Shown: positions 48,001 through 58,219 of the stretch, one piece after another
Layout: each line of letters starts with the position of its first letter
Position numbering within the stretch: the stretch's first letter is position 1
DNA from: Synchiropus splendidus
Lineage: Eukaryota; Chordata; Actinopteri; Syngnathiformes; Callionymidae
NCBI RefSeq assembly: GCF_027744825.2
Contig: NC_071347.1
Coordinates: forward strand, 11,717,501-11,781,500
Reading direction: 5' to 3'
DNA length: 64,000 bases
Position numbers and translations under genes: made by a program
Notes under the pieces: generated by a model
What the model was told of the DNA's origin: nothing
What the model saw: only the letters and a program-made list of their open reading frames with translations
Database searches by the model: none

Positions 48001-50160
48001 ATGTGTTTCCAAATCCATGTCTGGTAAGACGTACAGTGAGAGTAGAACCAGGATTCTTTTGAAAGCAGAACGCGTGTTGAGATCTGCTCACAGCTGTCAA
48101 ATACAGGATGAAGTTTCAGGATGAAGTGCAGAGAAGAAATGTTACTTTTTAAAAAGGAAAAACAAGGAATAGTTGGGCTCTTACACCCAGCTTCACATCA
48201 AATCTCCACCTCTACATGACATAGTTCTTAACTCTGAGTTGCGTCATGGAATTATGGAGAATATAACAACATTTTTACAAACAATGGTTTTGAATGCTGT
48301 TTCTGTTAACAAGTATTGCCCAAACTCGAAACAACACAAGGTAATGATGAATATGGAGTAAATATGGATATACAGTATGGAGTAAATATGAATATGGAAA
48401 AGTTGATGTTGTTCATTTTTGGCTGTTCACTTCACGCAGAGGCATTTAACACTTGCGTATAGATAGCAACCAAATAGGCATATAGTCATGTAAAGCCAAG
48501 CCTGTGCACTTTGCACAACAGGCCTCTTCAAACACAGTTTCACAACTAAACTTAACACGACCTTTCTATACAGAAAACCATGCAAAGTAGCTTCAAACTT
48601 TATTTCTGCTCAGCAAGAAAAGAAGCACATTTTAAGATGGTCCATCATCATAAAAAAAGAGGGCAGATATTCAAAAAGCAAGTTCAGCAGAAGTTTGAGC
48701 ATCTTACACGTACAAGAAAGATCTAAATTGACAACCTTATGCTGGTATTTTCTTGTTTTCCTGTATCAACAGATTCATTCCTCTTTGTTAATTCACAGAT
48801 GGCACCACTATTGAACTGCAGAGGGAAAGAGGGTTTATATCCACTTATAGATGTTTTGCAAGTGTTATTAAGCTCGATCCATTATTGGTGTTCCCTTGTG
48901 AATCTCAGCAGAATAGACAAAAAGCAGTTCTCCAGTAAAGAAAGATATTATTAAGTCTTTCCAAGTCTTTAGCAGAGCGCGCAGAGAGCTTCGATCAAAA
49001 TCATGCATCAAACTTAAGGCTGGATACCTAATTCAGAACAACACACCAGAAGGAAACACTTGGCTTGAAATTAGAGCTTTAACTAACTTAACTTAGCTTA
49101 CATACAGTGTGTGTCCACCCTCCACACTGCCAGTCCAGCTGACTGCGCTTTTTAAGATAGATCATAAATGAGGACCATGAAAGATGTACAATGTGGTTTG
49201 TGGCCTTTGTTGTCGCCTACGTGCCTCCCCAACATGAAACTGCAACACAGGGACACCACCTCTCCTAAAGTAGGAAGACATAGTGGGGAGGACCCTGCTT
49301 CAACCATACTATGTTTTGATATATGAAAAAAAAGATTGCTGTGATTTTACAGTAGTCAGTCATCTTCATTTGAAGACAGGATGTTGCTGTCTAATGCCAC
49401 AGTATTATGCAACCCTTCTTTATTACTAACAATTGATTTGAACGCTTGTTTCTATGTTGGCCAAAACGGCTGCAGGCGCCTGTTAATAAGACTTTGTTTT
49501 CATTGACTGCTATCCACGATAGAAATGAATGAGTTGGTTCATTACCAGAGGCCGTTTCAGATCGATGTATAAGGTTGACCTTTAAAAGTTAATCTATTGA
49601 ATTCACACAGCGATGACGGATCCAGTCATTTGTCATTCTTGGGCCTTCCCACAAAAATGTTCCATTGCAGTATTTATCGCACCGCAGTGGGGAAATTAAT
49701 AGCATTTAATACATTTACAGTATTGGCCCCAGGACAGCATCGTGGCAGTAGAGGTGAAGTGTGCGTACAGGAAGACGAATGTGTCAATCAACTGTACCCT
49801 GTGGTGAAATGCTGTATAGACTTGACTGTATAGACCGATGGTATGTGCACACTGTCGTCAGTATTAACTGGAGCAATATTACGCACAAGCACTGAGTTGT
49901 AGCCGGCATTAGTAGAATTGTGAACACTCATTCAATGAATAATTTCTTAGATAAAGAGAAAGTCTGGCCAGAGCGTTTTTCATAAAATGTTTTAGAAATT
50001 CACCAGTATAAATAACATAAATGAATATTGAAACAGAACTTACATTACACCTAGACATCATATCACTGTGAAACCTACCAAAACATACTATGTTCACACT
50101 TAAATTTTTATTTATGTTCATACAAAAATGTCTGCTTTTCAGATCTGTAGTGGGGATTTG
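45060..50160. other. Unassigned DNA
   Basis: No supported gene. Good isolated donor words occur on both strands (for example minus 45859, plus 45931, minus 50045) without convincing exons. 'acccactagatggcag' at about 46058 may be the inner edge of a MITE family A copy. Confidence 0.35.
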
Positions 50161-50171
50161 AGAATGTACAA

Positions 50172-50262
50172 CTAGTGACGGGGAGACAAGGCTTCATGAA
50201 ACAGTGTCCTGATTTTCAGAGGCCACTAGGTGGCACTCTCTGCTCAAAAATCTTAGAATTCA
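50172..50262 (+). mobile_element. MITE family A (copy 6), left half
   Basis: 'ctagtgacggggagacaaggcttcatgaaacagtgtcctgattttcagaggccactaggtggcact' in family block order, followed by part of the centre. It stops a few bases before the hAT end at 50269, as though the later insertion or a deletion removed its right half. Confidence 0.65.
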
Positions 50263-50268
50263 AACAAC

Positions 50269-51225
50269 TAGGGATGATCCAAATGATCAGTCACCTATCA
50301 TTGGCCGATTTCAGCGTGATTGGTGAATTCCCGATCACTATCTGTCACTGCCGATCACAACTGATCACGTGTGACAGCTGGCACTCTGAAGAAGCCCCGC
50401 TGGTTGTGATGCGACCAGTCCTCCCTACTCGCTGCTCACTAAGAAGCAGGATGTCTGCTGTAGAGGTTCTTTCAATCTGTCATGTTTCAAGTTTGCATCC
50501 TGCACAAGCACATGCACGGGACAATGCTGCGCACGAAAGCGCCTTCAAATTAAATAGCCATTTAAAATGCCAGCATTCGATGAAGCGCACAGAGTTTTCT
50601 GGAGTCATGAAAGTGAGACCGCTGGTCCCTCAGCAGCAGAAACACCCGCCGGTCTGTGCGTGACATTCGGAATGATAAGAAATACTTAATTCTAGATGAC
50701 CAGCCTTTCTCGGGTGTCGTTTACACAGAGACCGAAACGGAAACGACCGGATCTGTCGCCGTTTTGGACTCAGGTGCAGCGTTCGTTAGCCACCTGAATC
50801 TGAAACTTCTGAAAACAGAGTGGAAACTTTCATAAATGCAGTGATCTCTGTCTCGAGACCCACTACAGTATGTCAATATTTCATGGGCATAGCACAGTCT
50901 GCACAGATTCACCTGCGACGTCTCACATCGAATTAAATGTTTTTCAGTGGTTCTTTTGACAGAATAATTGCTGCATTCAGCAAAGTTTTTCTATTTTTTG
51001 CCACCTTGAAGAGCTATATAAAATATATAAAAAATATATATATATATAAAAATGTGGCTGAATTAAAATGATTTGAAGTTTTTTTCACATCACGTACATT
51101 ATTTTCACATCACGTACACAGAAAGGTCTCAGCATTTTGATTACAAATTCATTGTCAATCCATTTGATCGGTCTCGGTGATCTGCGGTAATCCGTACTCT
51201 GGCTGATCGGTAACAGAAAATCACT
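50269..51225 (+). mobile_element. Decayed hAT element, second family
   Basis: The left end TAGGGATGATCCAAATGATC is followed by repeated GATCA/CCGATCA words. At the far side come 'gatcggtctcggtgatctgcggtaatccg' and 'ggctgatcgg', the subterminal style of fish hAT elements with 'TAGGGATG..CCGATC' ends. A clean right terminus and a target duplication are not found. An AT-rich patch with (TA)n lies at 51014-51050. A relic open frame is inside (50400-50663). Confidence 0.5.
50400..50663 (+). pseudogene. Possible hAT transposase N-terminal relic (BED-finger-like)
   Basis: Within the hAT-like element a frame contains FKLNSHLKCQHSMKRTEFSG, which resembles the C-terminal half of a BED zinc finger ('F....L..HL...Hp'), preceded by a CH..., not a clean C-x2-C pair. 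In autonomous hAT elements the BED finger opens the transposase. Only this piece remains, and downstream DNA has no catalytic-domain motifs. The call leans on its position inside the element. Confidence 0.35.
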
Positions 51226-51229
51226 GAGA

Positions 51230-52030
51230 AGCACGAGTCTAACCTAACAAGAACAAGGCTGTATGTGACTCATGAAATGTTTTCCCAGCCAGTAAGGTCA
51301 TGCTGTCAATCTAATCACTCCTAACCATGATGGTAGATGGTCATCTATAGCAATTCAACTCAATCTTCATTCGAAACACAAACAAGCTATTCCCTTCAGC
51401 AGCGAGTCCATGCCAACCCAAGGTGTTTTCACATGCCTTTCAAAAGTATCATTAAAAGCTTCTTCACATTTTACTCTCTTATTACTCTGACAATATGAAA
51501 ACTACTATGCCACCATGGTTTAAAAAAATGTTGCAAAAAGGACTGACATAATGCGATTAATTCATACACCTTCAATGCTGGGCTGAATTTGTCCTCAACC
51601 TCTGCACCTTCCACAGCTGCCCCCATTAGCACATAGACGTCAGCTCGTCTGAAGCCATGAGGGGTCAGGTAATCGTTCTGCCTAAAAGCAGTCCATTATC
51701 CATTTACAAAAAACACCATTGGAAAGCAATGATACACTGTTACACAGATTTTTGTTGCAAAAGATATTACATTATTTTTTAATCAGATCTCAGTTTGCCA
51801 AGAAGAAGAATCAATTTTACTGCTACATATTCAGATGGGGTTTAATAATTTACAACAATTATTATTCAGGCCGACAGCTCATGGGAAGTGAGGAAACTTT
51901 TTAAAAGTAAATCTACAGTATATGGTCAACACTTTTTAAAGGTTACTCTGGTGGTTACTTTGGCATCGCTGTGTGTGTCTGAACTTGTACAGCTATACTT
52001 GTTGAGATCAATTCCTGGCAATACACCAAC
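51230..52030. other. Unassigned DNA
   Basis: No gene or repeat recognised. Confidence 0.4.
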
Positions 52031-52034
52031 TTTT

Positions 52035-52545
52035 GGTAGGGACTGTGGTTCAGCTTAAATTTGAGGACTAAAAGTTCAAAATAACTAGGTCATCAGAATT
52101 GATTTTAAGTTTGGTTTAGGTCCTGGTTGAGGTTAGCCATCTCTTTTTGATGGTTAGGTGTAGGGTGACAGGCTGGGGAAAGCATGAAAGTCAATGAAAT
52201 GTCCCAACAAAACATACAAGCATGACTGTGTGTGCATGTGTGTCTGTGAATAAAAACACAACATGGGCATGTTTTGCCGTACTTGTGTGTACCGAGGCTT
52301 GACAAGCCTTTTGCTAGTCAAGACTTACATTTAGCTCTCAAGGTTTAGTGGGTTAAAACATCAGTAAAGTAGTTTATTAGAATTATGTTTAGGTTTGGTT
52401 TCCAGAGCTCTGGTTAAATTTAGCAATGTGCTTTGGATGGCTAAGTTAAGAATAAGAGGCAAGGGAAAGCATTATGCCGATGAGAGGTCCTCACGAAGAG
52501 AGCCAAACAAACATACGTGGGTACGTTTGTGAGCTATTTCCTGTC
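52035..52545 (+). repeat. Two diverged direct copies of a dispersed fish repeat
   Basis: Copy one (about 52035-52250) has 'agtttggtttaggtcc', 'gttgaggttagccat', 'gatggttaggtgtaggg', 'ggggaaagcatgaaagtcaatgaaatgtccc' and 'aaacatacaagcatg'. Copy two (about 52325-52545) has 'aggtttggtttccag', 'gttaaatttagcaat', 'gatggctaagttaag', 'aagggaaagcattatgccgatgagaggtcctc' and 'aaacatacgtggg'. The blocks fall in the same order and orientation about 300 bases apart. The words recall a widespread teleost repeat rich in 'ggttagg' and 'gtcctcacaa'. Confidence 0.6.
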
Positions 52546-52975
52546 GTCACACACCCTCAAGTGTGGAGGTGAACCGACAGGAAGATCAGCCATACCAGAG
52601 CAGAAAGTCAGACCTCTGTAATCCAGTCAGGGTCAAGTGTTTCCTGGAACAGTTCATTGTGTATTCACACACAACACGCGAGGAAATACTGACAACCTGC
52701 AACCGCATGAACGGCTGACCATCATGGACTGTTCTAACTTCAAAATAAACACCGTCAGATCATTAATTTAGTCATTTCCGAGTCATTCTTTGATGTGAAA
52801 TGCCCTCACAAGAATATAGCAATTGCTTGAATAAACCAACAAAAAGTTCTGTCCTTGCTCACTATTGCGCAAGCCAGACATTTTCCTTACTCAGGGCACA
52901 GTCTGACAGGAGAAAAACAGAAACCTGCAGGCTGAAGTAAAATCAAACAGAGTGGAACATGACGTGATTACTCAC

Positions 52976-53029
52976 CGGCACCAGTCGTGGTAGAACACAG
53001 GAGTGGTCGGCTCTCCGTCTTGTGGCAGT
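52976..53029 (-). CDS. Candidate 54-nt exon, minus-strand gene (exon 4 of cluster)
   Basis: A strong acceptor (ttcttcctgtccctgtttgacag) and a strong donor (CCG|GTGAGT) delimit 54 bases, a multiple of three. All three frames are open. If it follows the exon at 53709-53743, the frame in use would read TATRRRADHSCVLPRLVP and leave in phase 0. An alternative frame reads LPQDGEPTTPVFYHDWC, which is also protein-like. Splice-site quality is the best in the window. The product is not identified. Confidence 0.4.
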
Positions 53030-53708
53030 CTGTCAAACAGGGACAGGAAGAACAGAGATTGAATCAACAGCTAATTGGCGTGTCTTACAAACCGATAATG
53101 GCATCGGCAGCGATGTACAGCAGGCTGCTCAGAGGAGGAGACGTGGAGAGGCGACAGATCTTCTTGACAGATGATTGTAGTTGCAAAGTTTATGGAGCAA
53201 AAAGGTTGGTGTCATTTTGTCATAAAAATGCCATTGTGAATCACATCAAATCAGCAGCAGATGTCCGTACATGACAAATGCCTTAAGACAATACAAATAT
53301 GCAGATATCCCCAACAACAACACCAGATTTTATCGTGACAACTGGATCCTATTGATCGAGAGAAAATAAAGGTTTCACATTTTTTGTTTGGCGCTTCATA
53401 ACCTTATTAACATAAAATAAATGGTCAACCATCATCACTCACATTCAACACCACATTTATGACATAAATATTTTGAAGTGGGGAAAGTGGACTTCTGCGT
53501 ACGGCAGCCTTCAGCATTGCAAGTTTCACCTTGAACCATGTTATTTGTTAATGGAAGTGACACCGACAAAAGACAAACATACAGACATACAGACAGGGCA
53601 TAGGTGACAGACAAAGGACAATAAATGCAGCTACCCATCCACTAATCCATGTGACCATGAATTACTATTGCACAATACCAGATTCTGTAATTGTAAAAGC
53701 GTCCGTAC

Positions 53709-53743
53709 CTTCATGGAATTGTTGTGGAAAGAAGGCAACGTGC
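53709..53743 (-). CDS. Candidate 35-nt exon, minus-strand gene (exon 3 of cluster)
   Basis: The acceptor 'tcacttcttattacag' is good; the donor AAG|GTACGG has G at position +5 but is otherwise weak. The base left over from the exon at 53814 completes a cysteine codon, then the frame reads TLPSFHNNSMK and leaves in phase 0. Without splicing, a different frame stays open here as part of a longer open frame (53665-54099), so the evidence for a separate exon is moderate. Confidence 0.35.
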
Positions 53744-53813
53744 CTGTAATAAGAAGTGACCACTAAAAAGACCATTAATGTGACCACAGCTTTGGCAACA
53801 GTATGACACTCAC

Positions 53814-54023
53814 AGTTGTTGCTGGGATATTCAAAGGCGAGCACTTCTTTCTCTGAGTCTGAAAATTGTATAAGACAGTGCAGACGTGCTGCAACCGGAG
53901 GCTCTAACGTCACTGACCACAAAATCAGCGCATCTGCTCCCAACATAAGCCGCAATTGTCCGAATGCATTACCAAACTCCTGCCGAGCACACCACATCAA
54001 ACCGACCCTTCGATACGTTTCAG
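53814..54023 (-). CDS. Candidate 210-nt exon, minus-strand gene (exon 2 of cluster)
   Basis: The minus strand has a long pyrimidine tract ending 'gtcgtttttccacag', then 210 bases, then a strong donor ACT|GTGAGT. Only one of the three frames is open throughout. It enters with two bases, gives 69 codons and leaves with one base. The protein starts ETYRRVGLMWCARQEFGNAF, continues with the hydrophobic strand-like LRLMLGADALILWSVTLEPP and ends near VLAFEYPSNN. CpG density is higher than in flanking DNA. The alternation of hydrophobic and polar residues and the cysteines would suit an extracellular beta-rich domain, but I do not recognise the family. The reverse strand also has an 81-codon frame, taken as a shadow. 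The exon is compatible in phase with neighbours at 54467 and 53709. Confidence 0.45.
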
Positions 54024-54466
54024 CTGTGGAAAAACGACAGGACAGAAATGCAGGAGGATGAAAAACCAAATGAGAATTGATTAAGCTCTGGAGGGGCATG
54101 TGATGAAAAGTAAACTAACTCGTGGCTGATGCGGCATTAGTTTTCCCTACTCTCCACACCACAGTTCCATAACCAAAATGTCAGGGAAAGATTTGCTTCC
54201 TTTTCTCTTTGGTAGCAAGGAAACTGCAGGTTTGTTTGCTCCCACTAATGAGGTCACAGGCGTGTTCCCTTCCCTGCTACTTATCCAGCTGAGATAAAAC
54301 AAAAGCAGTCCCTTTTCAAGAACAATGGGACAACAACTTCATGGTGTAGGGGGAATTTCATTGAAGATATAGAAAAAGAAGCAAGGCACTGATGATCAAA
54401 TGTTGGTGGAGATGCAGCAGATTACCATCTGGACCCTGTCGACCCACAGTGCACCCCAAGTTGAAC

Positions 54467-54497
54467 ATACCTCCTCCTGACCACAACTGGCAGCAGC
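54467..54497 (-). CDS. Candidate 31-nt exon, minus-strand gene (exon 1 of cluster)
   Basis: An excellent donor GAG|GTATGT ends a short exon whose acceptor is taken at 'gagcccttcag', a moderate pyrimidine tract. In the frame that joins the 210-nt exon it reads GSCCQLWSGG and leaves one base, which with the first two bases of the next exon makes an alanine codon. An in-frame TGA lies just upstream of the acceptor, so the exon cannot extend further in this frame. The short length and the choice of acceptor make this the weakest link of the cluster. Confidence 0.3.
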
Positions 54498-54499
54498 TG

Positions 54500-57400
54500 C
54501 CCTGAAGGGCTCATTTGAATGTGAATATTTATGATCTCAATATTTCAAATACAAGTGTAATCTGGTTAAAACAGTACTCCTTTAAAGTCTGAGTAAAACA
54601 AAGTAGAAGTACATATAAAATTACTTAGAATAGCCACCATCTGAAATTGCTGTTTGCCTGCTTAGTAATGTTATTTTCCAGACACATTGTGAAGTCCTCA
54701 TTCCTATAAATACGGGCCTGTGATTTATTTGCTTGACATTTCGGGATGAAGATAGAGGACTGAGCAGTTTTTTTCTGTATATTTTAGTGCGTCATATATT
54801 TTCTTTAAGCTGCATATGCTTAAAAAGTTCAAATCATTTTGAATCTCTTCCCAAAATTGATGTAGAAACTAAAGGCTTAGTTTTAGAACAATAAATAAGA
54901 GATGAAAATAGAAAGACACAACATAAAACAGTACATTTAAAAGACAGAAACATGGCTCACTATAGATAACAAGTCATGTCCAACCTAACTGACCATAAGC
55001 TACAGATGGGTTGATGAGGTTTCACGAAATAGTGTACTTGTTTTCACACGGCACTTGATGCCGCTGTCTGGAGAGTATTCTTTGGCTTTGAACAAAAATT
55101 TCAATGAAACCTTTATTGCAAAAAGACACACAAAAAAACACCTACTGAGCTCAGAAAATGAGGTCACCATTTTCTGATACCTCATCAACTCAGAAGCTGC
55201 CCTTCCATGTCATGGAGCAGGGTTAAAGTCCACTTGATCGACAAACTACTTAATAACTATAACTAATATTCATTCACCATTATGTTTTAGCCTTGTCTGA
55301 ACTTCTAGCACCTCATTAAATGTAACCTATAGTAATGAAACTTGCATTGTGCCAAGTTAAGGGAATTATTTTCAGTTATTAAAGGCCATTAACTACCATA
55401 TATGATGGGATGAAGTGCTATTATGGTGATATTATGGCTTGACATGGGCAGATTTTTAATGATGCATATTGACCTCCAGGAACACACCACATGACTTGAC
55501 ATTTATCAGCTCCCCTATAGCACAGGAGGCACCAGAATAGTGGACTGAAGAGAGGTAGTGAACAAATAAATAATAGTGTAGCACTCATGCATTTGTTTTT
55601 TTTTTTACTTTCTATTATTTTGTCTCCAAATTAACCTATTACACATCCCAAAGATTCCATCTCAAAGATAAAAATATCGGCAATCATATTTTGTGAAGCT
55701 TAAATCCCTCCATTCAATGTACCTTCCAAGATTCAGTCGACAACTTGTCATCACCAATGATGTTTGTCCTTGCATCTCGCTAAACTATGCGCCGCACACA
55801 ACTCCTTTATCATCAGCATCTGTCCTGCCTTTCCCCTGGTCTCCCTGCATGTTTGAGATTATTATGGTTTGAAATTTTCCCCTGAGAAAGTTCTGCCAAG
55901 CAGCGAGCCTGGGCCAGACCGCCCTCCTGTAGCCTGCGGAGCAAACCACGTTCCAAACAGGAAAACTGGATCAGTGGAGATAAAACTCTATTTATATTCT
56001 TCCAGCCAGGCATCCTGATCAGATCACCGAATACAATCACATGATGAGCTGGGGCCCGAGCCATGCGGCAGGACGGATGACAGCTGTAAAAGACATATTA
56101 ATAGAAGATGAATAAAACATTCAATCAACATTACGACAATTGCATTATGGTGGGACGTGACTCCATAACTTCACCTTGAAAAGAAGACGCCAACTGATAG
56201 CAGGCAGTGAGAGCAAATGGATAGGCGAGACAGACGCCACAAAATATAAGCAGATTGCTAGGAATAATGTCTGCAAGATTCTTTCATATAATATGGCACT
56301 TCAATATGATAGCAAAATGAAAAAAAGAACATACTGTAGCATAAAGAACATAACAGAACAGAATGTTTTTGGTTCTGTTTTCAAGTAGACCGTCCAATAG
56401 AGTTTAAATTGCAACAAACAGATGAGCTCATTTGTTATGAACACAGAAGCTGAAAATTATTAGGACAGAAGATTATTATTATCATTATAATAGTTTCACT
56501 TGAACACTACAAATGTTTCATTTCACCTGAACACCACAAATGTTTTGACAGATTTCTATTTCTCTGTGAGAGAACTTCCTTTCAGTACTCAGTCATGAAC
56601 TGTAGGTCATAAAACAGGAAAAAAGATGAAGGACAGAAGCGGATAAAGCTGATTTTCTCAGGCGGGTGGCCAAGGTTTCCCTTCAAACGATAGTTCTGTC
56701 ATCTGTCTGAGACTCTTGAATCGAGCCACTGCTTGCGTAGCATTCTGTTGCGGTGACTTCAGCGTATTGTAATCTTGCTGTGCTGAGAAAGAACCTTAAT
56801 TTGATAATGGAGGAGGACACAGAAGTGAGAAATCTCATGTCAATTTGAAATTTAAATGCAAGATATTAATGGATAGGATGAGATGATTCTTTGTTTACAT
56901 AATAATGAGTCATACTTGGGCTTTCAGTAGAGCATCTGTATTGCAGTTTCTCGTGTGTTTCTAATACAGATTAAGTCTCAAGAGTACACATTGCAACATT
57001 TTACTCACTTGTCTCATTCAAATGTTCCTTAAAATCTTTTTCCTCTTCAAAGTAATTTTATTTTAATCGTCTCAGAGAGATTATTTTCAGATGTTAGATC
57101 GTCATTTTTGTAAAACAAATCAAAACCGTTCATCGAACTAATCTGAAGCAGAAGTGTGTACCAATGAGAACAAGAAGTCTGGATACAACAATGCTGTGAA
57201 TTCCTGCATGCACATGAAAACTAATAGGTGCTCGAAAAATAATTGGAGACAGAACCATTTATAACACATTGGCTGGCAAAAACATCTGTAGATGTTGCAT
57301 CGAAGATGAGGGTAATGGAAAATAATATATCGTACTTGGATGAAGTCCAGCAAGACAGAGATGGCCTGAACAGTCTTTGAAAGAAAACTCACACCTGTTC

Positions 57401-57560
57401 GCTGTGATCAAGCAATAATCTAAATCAGAGCTCTCAAACTTGTTTAATAGGGAGACCACGAGAGTGGTCTTGTTCTGGCTGATCCAAAGGCAGGCGAAGT
57501 GAGGGGTCTTGTGTTTTTGTCGCTTGTCGTTGGTCATTTTGCTTCAGTCACTGTTATTTA
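54500..57560. other. Unassigned DNA surrounding a MITE
   Basis: Apart from the MITE at 55001, nothing is supported. A minus-strand frame at 55813-56064 (83 codons) lies in a GC-richer block and might hold a decayed exon, but it lacks splice signals I trust. Confidence 0.35.
55001..55190. mobile_element. MITE family A (copy 7), both ends
   Basis: The left end reads 'tacagatgggttgatgaggtttcacgaaatagtgtacttg'; the right end is the inverse form, 'ctgagctcagaaaatgaggtcacc' to 'gatacctcatcaactcag'. The centre has 'caatgaaacctttattg', which in inverse matches the family core. About 190 bp. Confidence 0.65.
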
Positions 57561-57581
57561 TTTGCATTAAAAGAATCCTTG

Positions 57582-58216
57582 TTAGTGCTGTAAGCCCCTT
57601 GAAGATCTGTAGAACAGGCTTCTTTCAAAAAAAGACCACAAGCCATGCAACAAATGTCTGGCGTGGTCTTGAGGTATCCCATCATGCACTGCAGGACTGA
57701 AAGTTCTCATTAGCCTTCTGTTTGTACATTTTTTATCCTTCTTTATGGATGGTGCCTGATCTTGGAAGTTTGGCACAGTGAAGTAGGTGCTTCCATGGTG
57801 AAGCCAAACTGCCATCCATTGGAATGAAGGACAACATCCCTCCTTTAATGGTCCTCTCATCAAGCTGGTCTTTTTACTGAACTGGCTTTCTGTACAAAGT
57901 TTAATGTACATCAAATGAATGGTTTTTTAACAGATAAAAATATTTCAAAATATTGGGAAGCATCAACAACTGGGGCAGGTGTAAAAAAAATTCGTCCTTC
58001 CCCCAATTCAGTATTTATCCACCCAATTCTCTGAATTGATTCAAAAACCATTCCACTAGGGGCACTGTGCACGTATTTAGTGGAAGGAAGCTGCACACAA
58101 ACAACTCCAAGACGAAGGATTGTTGAAAGAATCTGGAGAATTCTACTAGTGGTAACTGAAACTCTGAGGCTGAGTTCAGATCTAAATCGTATAAGATGTA
58201 TGAGATCAGTGTTCAC
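57582..58216 (-). other. Two unassigned minus-strand frames
   Basis: Adjacent frames of 110 codons (57582-57914) and 101 codons (57911-58216) lie end to end. The first begins with KLCTESQFSKK, which recalls text near the middle of some Tc1-like transposases, but KHGG, DDE and C-terminal motifs are absent. I leave both unassigned. Confidence 0.2.
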
Positions 58217-58219
58217 ATG

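Noticed and set aside
57582..58216. Tc1-like transposase
   Set aside because: Only one short similarity (KLCTESQF); the KHGG, catalytic and C-terminal motifs seen in the other two Tc1 relics are missing.
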